The position numbers were made by a program, and so were the translations under genes. 64,000 bases of DNA from CBDDLD01 sp965250025 (GTDB lineage Bacteria; Bacteroidota; Bacteroidia; Flavobacteriales; Flavobacteriaceae): assembly GCA_965250025.1 (NCBI GenBank), contig OZ252283.1:2542001-2606000 (forward strand), given 5' to 3'. A model generated the notes under the pieces. That model did no database searches, had not been told where the DNA came from, and saw nothing but the letters and a program-made list of their open reading frames with translations. Shown here piece after piece: positions 26,922 through 35,745 of this stretch. Position 1 is the stretch's first letter; every line of letters starts with the position of its first letter.

Positions 26922-26954
26922 AAAAAAGGTCTGAGTAAAACTCAGACCTTTTTT
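26922..26954. terminator. bidirectional terminator between convergent genes
   Basis: AAAAAAGGTCTGAG (26922-26935), loop TAAAA, CTCAGACCTTTTTT (26941-26954): a perfect 14-bp stem with T tracts on both strands, serving the plug-like gene (plus) and the HMA gene (minus). Confidence 0.92.
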
Positions 26955-26980
26955 ATGAAATATCCCATTATTGTGGCATT

Positions 26981-27334
26981 CTAATTCTCATGATCCTTTT
27001 GCACCTCTTCATCTCTGTATCTGCAACAAGGGTGCACACTATTGTAAGCCTCTTCAGTTGCTGTAACATTTTTGGTATCATGACCGACAGCAGCTACACT
27101 TTTCTCTATAGTATTCAAATCTGTTTTTCTTTGATCAAAAATAAGCTTCAATTCATGGGTTTTAACATTCCAAACTGCCGATTTAACACCTTTGGTTCGT
27201 ATTGCCGCTTTTTCGATACGTTTCTTACACATCATACACACCCCATCTACTTCAATAGAAGCTTTATAATTCTTCTCCTGGGAAAAGGCTGTTAATCCCA
27301 AAAAAAGTACACTGATAATTATTAGTTTTCTCAT
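26981..27334 (-). CDS. secreted heavy-metal-associated (HMA) domain protein
   Basis: 117 residues with a Sec signal (1-19, AFSQ). The HMA domain carries a CxxC site in GVCMMCKKRIEKAA (Cys33, Cys36), the copper-binding loop of the family, with the usual beta-alpha-beta fold afterwards (GVKSAVWNVKTHELKLIFD). A second Cys pair lies near the C-terminus (HPCC, 103-104). Likely a periplasmic copper chaperone. Follows the TonB receptor gene by 10 bases, so the two are almost certainly co-transcribed. Confidence 0.88.
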   Translation of the reverse strand: MRKLIIISVLFLGLTAFSQEKNYKASIEVDGVCMMCKKRIEKAAIRTKGVKSAVWNVKTHELKLIFDQRKTDLNTIEKSVAAVGHDTKNVTATEEAYNSVHPCCRYRDEEVQKDHEN

Positions 27335-27344
27335 GTTCTTGTTT

Positions 27345-29582
27345 TTAATTTATTCTGTAACGTAATCCTGCATAGTACAAACTACCAAAAATTGGACCGT
27401 ATACAAAATTAGTATCAAAATTTGGTCCAAAAGGGTTATTTGCACTTATAACGGGATTACTTTGTCTAACATTAGTAATATTTTCACCTCCTAAATACAC
27501 TTCAAATTTAGGAGAAAATACTTTGGTAACCTGCACATTCAATGTCGTTACTGTTGGAGTAGTATCGGGTAATTGAAATTGCACAGGACTTATATCCGTA
27601 TTAGGATATCGTTGTTCTCCGAGCCAATTAAACGTTGCATCAAACTTCCACTGAGCGCCGTTTTCCTTACTGCGGGTTTCATAAGCAGCGTTGGCAAAAA
27701 TTCGATGTTCTGGTATTAATGGTTTAGTTAACTTTCCTGAAGTATACTCTGTCTTTACATCATAATATTTGTATGCTGTTCGCAAATCAAATTGCTCAAA
27801 CACATTATAGTTGAATTCTATTTGGAAACTGTTGGCATAACTATCGCCTTCAAGATTATAAAAATTGATCTCAAATGGATTTTCCCAATCTACTACTACC
27901 TGATCTTGAAAATCGGTACGATAAAAATCTATCGTTACATCACCTTTGCGACCAAAAAGATTGAACCCCTGCAAGTATGAAACGCCATAGTTCCATGCAA
28001 TCTCAGGATCTAAACCATATATCTTACCTCCGGAATTTGCCACATTGATTTGTCGAGAACTCGAAAACAGGTTTTGGTTTTCGGCAAATATATTGGCGCT
28101 ACGTTTTCCTCTTCCTATCGAAGCTCTAAATGCTGCTTTTTCCCATGGTGTATATCTTACATGCAATCTGGGCGTAATAAAAAATCCGAGCCTGTTATGC
28201 TGATCTGCACGTACTCCGGCAGTAAGTGTTAGTTTATCCAAATTATCGTAAGAATACTCAAAGAAGCCTCCAATCGAGTTTTCAGTACGTTCATATAACG
28301 TATTTACTACGATCTCATCGTAATGGTCATAAGTAAAACTTAATCCTGTTTTCACTTTGTGTCTCGAATCTGATATAATACTATTGTACACAAGGTTAGA
28401 ATAGAAACTATTGTGTTGAATATCATAATTATTTAAGCCGAAATAGGAGTCCTGATTATGATGACTAAATGCCGTTTGAAATCCCAGACTCTGATACGGG
28501 ACATCTGGATTAACATAACCCAGTTTAGTCGTAATCTCAAAACGTTCTGTGTTGATCTCACTTCCCCAAAAATTTGTTGTTCCTTGATCGGTATCCGGAT
28601 CAAAATCAAGCTGACCGGCTTGTTTTTCATCATTCAAATACCGAAGATTGATAAAACTGACCACACCTTTTTCTGCATTGGTATACTGCCAACGGTTCAT
28701 AATATTAATCTGATGATACAAAGGCATGTCTAAAAAACCATCATCATTAACATCATGTTTTTGCTGGTGTGTATTACCATGTATGTATAATCCTGTATCC
28801 CATCGATCCGAAACTTTGGTATTTAAATGTGTATTTAACTCTAAGCGCTCACTCGATGCTGCATAAAAGTTAACAAACAATCTGTCATCTATTGTCGGTT
28901 TCACCAACTCTGCATTGATCTGGCCAGCTATACTCTCAAAGCCGTTAACTACACTTCCTGCACCTTTGGTAATCTGTATACTCTCTACCCAGGTTCCCGG
29001 AATAAAACTTAATCCATAAGCCTGAGAAGCACCTCTTATAGCAGGAATGTTCTCCGTAGCAATCAAAATATAAGGGGATCTTAAGCCTAGCATCTTAATC
29101 TGCCTTGCTCCCGACACAGCATCAGCAAAATTAACATCTATGGACGGATTGGTTTCAAAGCTCTCAGACAGATTACAGCATGCTGCTTTTAAAAGTTCAT
29201 CGCTACTCACTGTAAACGTATTTGAAGCCTTGAGATACGATTTTGAAGTGGATTGTTTTCTTGATGTTATAGTAATCTCGTCCAAATCGGACGTCGCTTG
29301 TAAAACATGCTTAATAAACGTAGGCTCTGTAATTGTCAATGTATCTGTTTTATATCCGACATAGCTTATAACCAACTTCTTATACTCTGGGTTATAAGGT
29401 ATTTTAAACTGACCATCAATATCTGTAATATTGCCTACTGAAGTATTCAACCAATAGACATTTGCACCTGTGAGTGGTATTTCTTTATTAGAGTCGTCAA
29501 TTTCAAAGACTGCACCTTTGAGATGATTCTGTGATAAAACTATTACCGGGCAAAGTAATAGCATTATATATATAAATTTCAT
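27345..29582 (-). CDS. TonB-dependent receptor, probably metal uptake
   Basis: 745 residues. Signal (about 1-17), then a carboxypeptidase-like beta-sandwich (about 20-95: LKGAVFEIDDSNKEIPLTGANVYW, a feature of Bacteroidota receptors). The plug (about 100-230) contains DELLKAACCNLSESFETNPS with a Cys pair at 135-136 and KGAGSVVNGFESIAGQINAEL. The rest is a beta-barrel ending in aromatic YYAGLRYRIN. It imports a substrate across the outer membrane using TonB energy. Its operon partners (HMA and HYC_CC_PP proteins) suggest copper or another thiophilic metal; that is inference. Confidence 0.9.
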   Translation of the reverse strand: MKFIYIMLLLCPVIVLSQNHLKGAVFEIDDSNKEIPLTGANVYWLNTSVGNITDIDGQFKIPYNPEYKKLVISYVGYKTDTLTITEPTFIKHVLQATSDLDEITITSRKQSTSKSYLKASNTFTVSSDELLKAACCNLSESFETNPSIDVNFADAVSGARQIKMLGLRSPYILIATENIPAIRGASQAYGLSFIPGTWVESIQITKGAGSVVNGFESIAGQINAELVKPTIDDRLFVNFYAASSERLELNTHLNTKVSDRWDTGLYIHGNTHQQKHDVNDDGFLDMPLYHQINIMNRWQYTNAEKGVVSFINLRYLNDEKQAGQLDFDPDTDQGTTNFWGSEINTERFEITTKLGYVNPDVPYQSLGFQTAFSHHNQDSYFGLNNYDIQHNSFYSNLVYNSIISDSRHKVKTGLSFTYDHYDEIVVNTLYERTENSIGGFFEYSYDNLDKLTLTAGVRADQHNRLGFFITPRLHVRYTPWEKAAFRASIGRGKRSANIFAENQNLFSSSRQINVANSGGKIYGLDPEIAWNYGVSYLQGFNLFGRKGDVTIDFYRTDFQDQVVVDWENPFEINFYNLEGDSYANSFQIEFNYNVFEQFDLRTAYKYYDVKTEYTSGKLTKPLIPEHRIFANAAYETRSKENGAQWKFDATFNWLGEQRYPNTDISPVQFQLPDTTPTVTTLNVQVTKVFSPKFEVYLGGENITNVRQSNPVISANNPFGPNFDTNFVYGPIFGSLYYAGLRYRIN

Positions 29583-29675
29583 TTATTTTTTTAATTGAAT
29601 TGATAAATAGGTTTACACATCTACTAAGAGATGTGTGTCTTACACTTATACTTCCATTTAGAAGTACTTATCAAA

Positions 29676-30089
29676 TCAAATTAAAAAAACGTCATTCAGA
29701 ATCTGAATGTCCTTGGTTATATTGGGAGGTGAATAATTTTTGTGAGGTACAATAAGCTCAGGAAGTGCTTCAAAAAGATTGATGTACGAATAGCTATAGG
29801 CCAATAACAATTGTTGCTGAAAATCACTCAGATCGTCAGATGACTTGGTCACCATTTCATCTTGACCCTTAATGAGATCTACTTCGTCCTTACAGCAAGA
29901 TTTCTTTGTAATGGCAGCTAATTCGATCTCATATGCTTCCATAGCACATTTTTCGCTCTCTGTAAAAATGGAGACATCAACCAACACATCACCACAAAAA
30001 TGTTTTTCTATGGTTAATGACAATGTTGATAATAACAGCAAAAAAGCCATTAGTATCGATACTGTTTTATGAATTACTGTTGCCTTCAC
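29676..30089 (-). CDS. HYC_CC_PP family protein
   Basis: 137 residues starting with GTG at 30089. N-terminal hydrophobic segment (about 9-26) as signal or anchor. The family's three marks are present: HFC-G (30-32), CC (65-66) and PP (121-122). Additional Cys at 48. Such proteins typically accompany TonB receptors and metal chaperones in Bacteroidota; thiols and His suggest metal binding. Upstream of the TonB receptor (93 bases) on the same strand. The -7 box TAGCTTTG lies 4 bases before the GTG. An internal ATG (residue 14) is an alternative start. Confidence 0.82.
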   Translation of the reverse strand: MKATVIHKTVSILMAFLLLLSTLSLTIEKHFCGDVLVDVSIFTESEKCAMEAYEIELAAITKKSCCKDEVDLIKGQDEMVTKSSDDLSDFQQQLLLAYSYSYINLFEALPELIVPHKNYSPPNITKDIQILNDVFLI

Positions 30090-30093
30090 AATA

Positions 30094-30101
30094 CAAAGCT
30101 A
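30094..30101 (-). promoter_or_regulatory. predicted -7 box of the metal cluster, leaderless
   Basis: TAGCTTTG on the minus strand, four bases (TATT) before the GTG start at 30089: the same spacing as for the FAD oxidoreductase gene, implying a leaderless mRNA unless translation starts at the internal ATG. Confidence 0.5.
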
Positions 30102-30139
30102 TGAAATAATTTAATGTCTCGACTTTATTTTAAAAACTA

Positions 30140-30568
30140 TTAACGTTTCAATTTGTAATAATAAAAAGCCGGCAACAATACCATTAATATAATTGGCTGA
30201 ATTAAAAACCGTCGGACATTGAAGAATAAATAGTAATCTTCTTGTTTTGGATTGATCACAAAATAAAGAAACGGTATAAGCAATACTAAGTAAGCTATTA
30301 AGTAAATTACAATTGAAAACTTGATAAGACTTCTTTCTCTATAAAACATAAATAAAATACCTATAGACAGCATACTATTTATCAAATACCTTAGTGAGGT
30401 ATTAAAGATCAACTTAGCCACCTCTCGCCTTGGGCTATCCATATATAAGTAATCATTTTCAAAAAACAACAAATAAGGATCATAGAACAGCTTATCTTCA
30501 AACAGTCTTACAAGCACCAGACCTATAAAAAATATCAAAATGATAATATAGCGAATCCATTTAGACAT
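30140..30568 (-). CDS. exosortase F system-associated membrane protein
   Basis: 142 residues with four hydrophobic helices (about 7-22, 58-76, 83-103, 121-137). Features include MSKWIRYIIILIFFIGLVLVRLFEDKLFYDP and YFVINPKQEDYYLFFNVRRFLIQP, which match the small membrane protein that accompanies XrtF. Overlaps the xrtF gene by 8 bases, so it is translated from the same mRNA. Function unknown; presumed partner of the sorting enzyme. Confidence 0.85.
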   Translation of the reverse strand: MSKWIRYIIILIFFIGLVLVRLFEDKLFYDPYLLFFENDYLYMDSPRREVAKLIFNTSLRYLINSMLSIGILFMFYRERSLIKFSIVIYLIAYLVLLIPFLYFVINPKQEDYYLFFNVRRFLIQPIILMVLLPAFYYYKLKR

Positions 30569-31112
30569 TATTCTTATGCTTTTTAGTAAAATGATTCACC
30601 CAAAACATCCATAATAAAAATACCGTTCCATATATAATAAGTGGGAAAATAACCGTATGCAAGACATCTTGACGCCATGGATAGTGGTATAGACCAATAG
30701 ATAGAATTGCAATCCTAAAGATGTTAATGGTATATATCAAAGCGCTTCCTGCCAAAATAAATAAAAAGGTATTTTTAAATGTACCGGAAAAAGCTATTAC
30801 AAATGCTATAAATAAAATAATAACACTAATTGCATTACAGCCTTCTATAACTCTGGCAACATATTTATCATTTACGAAAACCTTCATTGAAAGCTCTTCG
30901 CTATGTGGTGATATCTCAGCATTATAATTGAAGGATTCAAGAAAGACTTTACTTTGTTTTGCTACCAGATTAGTAATATAATCCGGATAGTACTTAGACC
31001 CCGTAGAATAATCGAGATAGAGCTTATACCCCACTGATAAGATGGAATACACTACTAAAAATGTAACGATAAACTTTATTACGAGTTTGTATTTTAAAAG
31101 AAGTGCTTTCAA
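30561..31112 (-). CDS. xrtF: exosortase XrtF
   Basis: 183 residues starting with TTG at 31112; no ATG is available. Multi-helix membrane protein. Exosortase catalytic residues are present: Cys92 in EGCNAIS, Arg133 in NIFRIA, and His152 in LHTVIF. Exosortases cleave and anchor proteins carrying a C-terminal sorting signal; XrtF is the short form confined to Flavobacteriia. No obvious target protein is encoded nearby. Forms a two-gene unit with the following membrane protein. Confidence 0.92.
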   Translation of the reverse strand: MKALLLKYKLVIKFIVTFLVVYSILSVGYKLYLDYSTGSKYYPDYITNLVAKQSKVFLESFNYNAEISPHSEELSMKVFVNDKYVARVIEGCNAISVIILFIAFVIAFSGTFKNTFLFILAGSALIYTINIFRIAILSIGLYHYPWRQDVLHTVIFPLIIYGTVFLLWMFWVNHFTKKHKNNV

Positions 31113-31208
31113 TAGGTCTTTAAAGCAATTTTATGCTTTGTTAAAATTATAAAAACAATACTTTTAAAGTTATGCTTTTTAAATACTTTTACCAAAAGTT
31201 TTGCACAC

Positions 31209-31664
31209 ATGAATTTAGAAGAATTAAAACCACATATCACCCAAATCGTCAATAACACTTCCGCTGACGTCGATGGGCGCTTGCTTCAAATTTGCCAATT
31301 GTTAGAACAGCATATTGAATATTACAATTGGGTGGGATTTTATTTTAAAAACGGTGATAAAAACGAGCTTAAACTTGGTCCTTATGTTGGCGAACCTACA
31401 GACCACACCATAATTCCATTTGGTAAAGGCATCTGCGGACAGGTCGCAGTGAGCAATCAAAATTTTGTGGTTCCGGATGTTTCTGCTCAAGACAATTATA
31501 TTGCCTGTAGCATTACGGTAAAAGCAGAAATTGTAATACCTATTTTCATTAATGGCGAGAACATTGGCCAAATTGACATCGACTCTAACACTCCAGATCC
31601 TTTTACCGAAGCTGATGAGCGATTTTTAGAGTTCGTTTGTCATGAGGTAGCAAAAATCCTTTAA
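31209..31664 (+). CDS. GAF-domain protein, free-methionine-R-sulfoxide-reductase type
   Basis: 151 residues, a single GAF domain. IPFGKGICGQVA (Cys76) and DNYIAC (Cys100) match the catalytic region of fRMsr; the spacing of 24 residues equals that of Cys94/Cys118 in E. coli. The third Cys of the E. coli enzyme (Cys84) is His66 here. Reduces free L-methionine-R-sulfoxide in the cytoplasm if active. Divergent from xrtF and convergent with the permease gene, 1 base from its end. Confidence 0.82.
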   Translation: MNLEELKPHITQIVNNTSADVDGRLLQICQLLEQHIEYYNWVGFYFKNGDKNELKLGPYVGEPTDHTIIPFGKGICGQVAVSNQNFVVPDVSAQDNYIACSITVKAEIVIPIFINGENIGQIDIDSNTPDPFTEADERFLEFVCHEVAKIL

Positions 31665-31665
31665 A

Positions 31666-32919
31666 TTACATTCCTGTCCTGATAGCTTCTACAGGATCTA
31701 ATCGCGAGGCTGATATGGCCGGAATAACTCCTGAGATCAACCCAATAAACGTAGATAGGGAGAAGCCAAGAAGCATATTGCCAAATGATAGCACAAACTC
31801 AAAATCACCAGCTATATTGGTCAAAATCAAGGTTCCTATCCATACAAGGAAAAGTCCTATTAATCCTCCAACTAAAGCTAAAATAACAGCTTCAAACAAA
31901 AATTGAAATAAAATAAATTTGTTCTTAGCCCCTAATGATTTTTGAATCCCTATAAGGTTGGTACGCTCTTTAACACTAACAAACATAATATTAGCAATAC
32001 CAAAGCCTCCTACCAGTAAAGAAAAACCACTGATGATCCAACCAATCATATTCATGGTTGAGATCATACTGTCGATCATACTTGCAAAACCAGAGATAAT
32101 ATTGATAAAAAAGTTATTTATCTTCCCTGCTTTCAAGCCTCTCTGATTACGCAATTTCTGAGTAATATCGGCTTTTAGCTCTTCAATATCCGCACCTGCT
32201 TTTGGTTTGATAATAATGATATGATTCATTCGGGTATTATTATCTCCAAATCGGTTTCTGAGATAGTTAGCAGGTAAAAAAATCGAAATATCATTACTAT
32301 CTCCAAAAAACCCTGAGCCTTCTTTCTTAACAACGCCGATAACAGTAAACTTCTGCCCATACAAACGCACTCGTTTTCCAATGGGGTCAAAACTCCCAAA
32401 TAAAGACTTAGCTATTTCATCGCCAATAACGACCACTGGTTTGCCTGAATTAGATTCAGACTCTGTATAAAATCGTCCTTTAGAGAACTCCAAAGATTGT
32501 ATCTCTGTAAATTCATGCGAAACGGCAACTGTATTGACACTACTTACAACTTCAGAATCGTATCTTATATTTTCTCGTCTCACAAATAACTGATAAGCCA
32601 CTTGTTCCGCATCCGAAAGCGAAGATTTCAATTCTTTATATTCATTGTATGAAACCTCAGGAAACTGCATACGTTTCCATCTTGGTACATCAGTAGGTCC
32701 AAAAGAAAATTTTGCCAAATACATGGTATTACCATCCAAAGCACTTAACTGATCCTTTATATTCTTATCTAATGAATCTACAGCGGCTAAAACCGCTATA
32801 ATGGAAAAGATACCAATAGTAACACCTAATAAAGATAGAAAGGTACGAAGCTTATTATTTCTTAGCGCATTAAAGGCAAATGAAAAACTCTCCTTTAACA
32901 ACCGTAAATATAACATCAT
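31666..32919 (-). CDS. ABC transporter permease, MacB/FtsX type
   Basis: 417 residues. Helix at about 22-45, a large periplasmic MacB-core domain (about 50-275, with VVVIGDEIAKSLFG and YGQKFTVIGVVKKEGSG), then three C-terminal helices (about 290-315, 335-360, 375-400) with the FtsX pattern, ending AISASRLDPVEAIRTGM. Such permeases work with an ATP-binding LolD/MacB partner, which is absent here. Mechanotransmission exporters of lipoproteins or peptides are the likely class. Solitary gene. Confidence 0.88.
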   Translation of the reverse strand: MMLYLRLLKESFSFAFNALRNNKLRTFLSLLGVTIGIFSIIAVLAAVDSLDKNIKDQLSALDGNTMYLAKFSFGPTDVPRWKRMQFPEVSYNEYKELKSSLSDAEQVAYQLFVRRENIRYDSEVVSSVNTVAVSHEFTEIQSLEFSKGRFYTESESNSGKPVVVIGDEIAKSLFGSFDPIGKRVRLYGQKFTVIGVVKKEGSGFFGDSNDISIFLPANYLRNRFGDNNTRMNHIIIIKPKAGADIEELKADITQKLRNQRGLKAGKINNFFINIISGFASMIDSMISTMNMIGWIISGFSLLVGGFGIANIMFVSVKERTNLIGIQKSLGAKNKFILFQFLFEAVILALVGGLIGLFLVWIGTLILTNIAGDFEFVLSFGNMLLGFSLSTFIGLISGVIPAISASRLDPVEAIRTGM

Positions 32920-33028
32920 AATTTTGCCGTTTTGTACGGATTTAAAGATATGACGTTTTCAACAATTTATTGTTACAAAAAACTTAAACAAAGTCGCACA
33001 AACCCAATATCTAATTTAAACTTATGTG

Positions 33029-33036
33029 TATTTTTG
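33029..33036 (+). promoter_or_regulatory. predicted -7 box of purH
   Basis: TATTTTTG, matching TAnnTTTG, 25 bases before the ATG at 33062. It overlaps the in-frame ATG at 33026, which excludes that codon as the start. Confidence 0.6.
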
Positions 33037-33061
33037 CGCTTTAAATTCACAACACAGCATC

Positions 33062-34591
33062 ATGAGCAACAAGGCAATCAAATCAGCATTAATTTCTGTA
33101 TTTAGTAAAGACGGATTAGAACCCATTGTAAAACAATTGAACGATCTCAATGTTAGCATCTATTCTACAGGAGGCACAGAAAAATTCATATCAGATCTCG
33201 GTATTGATGTTATCCCTGTTGAAGATGTAACGTCTTATCCTTCTATATTGGGCGGACGTGTTAAAACACTACACCCAAAAGTATTCGGAGGTATTTTAAA
33301 CCGACAAGATAACGAAAGTGATGTCGCTGAATTAACTACTTTTGAAATTCCACAAATTGACCTTGTTATTGTTGATTTATATCCTTTTGAAAAAACAGTT
33401 GCTTCAGGAGCTGACCATCAGGATATCATTGAAAAAATTGATATTGGGGGTATTTCTTTAATTAGAGCTGCAGCCAAAAACTATAATGATGTGGTCTGTG
33501 TTTCGTCTGTGAACGATTATGCAGAATTCCTAACTTTATTAGAATCCAAAAACGGTGAAACTTCATATGAAGACCGAAAACGCTTTGCTGCGAAAGCGTT
33601 TAATGTATCTTCACATTATGACACCGCAATCTTCAACTATTTCAATACGAACCATGAAGAAGCGGCTTTAAAAATAAGTGAAACTCAGGGCAAAGTATTG
33701 CGTTACGGAGAAAATCCACACCAAAAAGGGTTTTTCTTTGGAGATTTTGATGCCATGTTTACTAAACTACATGGTAAAGAATTGAGCTATAATAATTTAT
33801 TGGATGTTGATGCAGCTGTGAATTTAATAATGGAGTTTAAAGATGAAGATCCGACCTTTGCCATATTAAAACACAATAACGCTTGTGGTTTTGCACAACG
33901 TAAAACTGTACATCAAGCATATGTTGATGCTTTAGCCGGCGATCCGGTTTCTGCATTTGGAGGCATTCTGATTTCGAACACAGAAATTGATAAAGATACA
34001 GCCGAAGAAATTCACAAATTGTTTTGTGAAGTAGTCATAGCACCTTCTTTTAGTCAGGAAGCAATAGCCATTCTTAAAGGGAAAAAGAACAGAATATTAT
34101 TGGTGTTAAATGATATTGAACTTCCTAAAACCACCGTTAGAAGTTGTCTTAATGGTGTATTGGTGCAAGACAGAGATCATAAAACAGATGGCTTAGATGA
34201 TTTAGAGACAGTGACTAATTCTACACCAACTCAAAACGAACTTGAAGATTTAATATTCGCTTCAAAAATATGTAAGCACACCAAGTCAAATACAATCGTT
34301 TTAGCTAAAAACAAACAGTTGTGTGCCAGCGGAACTGGTCAGACCAGTAGAGTTGATGCACTAAATCAGGCCATACATAAGGCAAAATCGTTTGATTTCG
34401 ATCTAAAAGGCGCTGTGATGGCCAGTGATGCATTTTTCCCATTTCCTGATTGTGTTGAGATAGCTGATAATGCCGGAATAACAGCTGTAATACAACCCGG
34501 TGGGTCTATAAAAGACGAATTAAGTGTTAATTATTGTAATGACAATAATCTAGCAATGGTATTTACCGGAACACGCCATTTTAAGCATTAA
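33062..34591 (+). CDS. purH: bifunctional AICAR formyltransferase / IMP cyclohydrolase
   Basis: 509 residues from ATG 33062 (MSNKAIKSALISVFSKDGLE). N-terminal MGS-like IMP cyclohydrolase domain (about 1-200: STGGTEKFI, GGRVKTLHPKVFGGIL, GGISLIRAAAKNY). C-terminal AICAR transformylase (about 205-509: LRYGENPHQKGFF, ILKHNNACGFA with the catalytic Lys-His, DPVSAFGGI, and ASDAFFPFPD). Catalyses the last two steps of IMP synthesis. Slightly shorter than the 529-residue E. coli enzyme. Single gene, 113 bases before mreB. Confidence 0.97.
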   Translation: MSNKAIKSALISVFSKDGLEPIVKQLNDLNVSIYSTGGTEKFISDLGIDVIPVEDVTSYPSILGGRVKTLHPKVFGGILNRQDNESDVAELTTFEIPQIDLVIVDLYPFEKTVASGADHQDIIEKIDIGGISLIRAAAKNYNDVVCVSSVNDYAEFLTLLESKNGETSYEDRKRFAAKAFNVSSHYDTAIFNYFNTNHEEAALKISETQGKVLRYGENPHQKGFFFGDFDAMFTKLHGKELSYNNLLDVDAAVNLIMEFKDEDPTFAILKHNNACGFAQRKTVHQAYVDALAGDPVSAFGGILISNTEIDKDTAEEIHKLFCEVVIAPSFSQEAIAILKGKKNRILLVLNDIELPKTTVRSCLNGVLVQDRDHKTDGLDDLETVTNSTPTQNELEDLIFASKICKHTKSNTIVLAKNKQLCASGTGQTSRVDALNQAIHKAKSFDFDLKGAVMASDAFFPFPDCVEIADNAGITAVIQPGGSIKDELSVNYCNDNNLAMVFTGTRHFKH

Positions 34592-34704
34592 AAAAATAAT
34601 TTATCAATCAACGTCTATTCTAATAGAAATTTCGTATAATTTACTACATTTACATCTATTCATATACATGATTAGAATAACCCAAATTAATACACGTAAA
34701 AAGC

Positions 34705-35733
34705 ATGGGATTTTTTGATTTTCTCACTGAAGAAATAGCAATAGACTTAGGTACTGCCAACACCCTCATCATTCATAATGATAAAGTCGTCGTTGATAAT
34801 CCGTCTATTGTTGCTAGAGATCGTTTAACCGGTAAGATCATCGCTGTTGGTAAAGAGGCAAACATGATGCAAGGAAAGACCCATGAAAACATTAAAACCA
34901 TAAGACCCCTGAAAGATGGTGTTATAGCTGATTTTGATGCTTCAGAACAAATGATCAACTTGTTCATCAAAAATATTCCTGCATTAAAAAAGAAATTTTT
35001 TAATCCAGCTTTAAGGATGGTGGTATGTATTCCTTCAGGAATTACTGAAGTAGAAATGCGGGCTGTTAAAGAATCGTGTGAGCGTGTGAATGGAAAAGAG
35101 GTGTATCTAATTCATGAACCAATGGCTGCCGCTATTGGTATTGGTGTTGATATTATGCAACCTAAAGGGAACATGATTGTAGATATCGGTGGTGGTACTA
35201 CTGAGATTGCTGTTATTGCCCTTGGAGGTATTGTTTGTGACAAATCTGTTAAAGTTGCAGGCGATGTATTTACCAATGATATTATCTATTACATGCGTAC
35301 CCAACACAATTTATATGTTGGTGACCGAACTGCTGAAAAAATAAAAATTCAGATCGGGGCCGCTACTGAAGATCTTGAACTTCCGCCAGAAGACATGAGT
35401 GTTCAAGGTAGAGACCTTTTAACAGGAAAACCTAAGCAAGTTCAAATTTCATATCGAGAGATAGCTAAAGCCTTGGACAAATCGATATTACGAATTGAAG
35501 ATTCAGTAATGGAAACGCTATCGCAAACACCTCCAGAATTAGCAGCTGACATCTATAATACAGGTATTTATTTGGCTGGTGGTGGCTCTATGTTAAGAGG
35601 TTTAGACAAACGATTGTCTCAAAAAACCGACCTTCCTGTTTACATAGCAGAAGACCCACTTAGAGCTGTAGTAAGAGGTACTGGTATCGTACTCAAAAAC
35701 TTATCTAAATACAAAAGCGTATTGATAAAATAG
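34705..35733 (+). CDS. mreB: rod shape-determining protein MreB
   Basis: 342 residues, actin fold. Phosphate 1 motif AIDLGTANTLI (about 12-22), phosphate 2 and adenosine motifs DIGGGTTEIAVIALGG and AGGGSMLRGLDKRL. Forms membrane-bound filaments that organise the elongation machinery. First gene of mreB-mreC-mreD-mrdA-rodA, all tightly spaced or overlapping. Confidence 0.98.
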   Translation: MGFFDFLTEEIAIDLGTANTLIIHNDKVVVDNPSIVARDRLTGKIIAVGKEANMMQGKTHENIKTIRPLKDGVIADFDASEQMINLFIKNIPALKKKFFNPALRMVVCIPSGITEVEMRAVKESCERVNGKEVYLIHEPMAAAIGIGVDIMQPKGNMIVDIGGGTTEIAVIALGGIVCDKSVKVAGDVFTNDIIYYMRTQHNLYVGDRTAEKIKIQIGAATEDLELPPEDMSVQGRDLLTGKPKQVQISYREIAKALDKSILRIEDSVMETLSQTPPELAADIYNTGIYLAGGGSMLRGLDKRLSQKTDLPVYIAEDPLRAVVRGTGIVLKNLSKYKSVLIK

Positions 35734-35745
35734 AGATAAACAATA

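Noticed and set aside
33026..33061. Earlier ATG start for purH
   Set aside because: This ATG overlaps the predicted promoter box and the added residues are not seen in the family; the start at 33062 fits.
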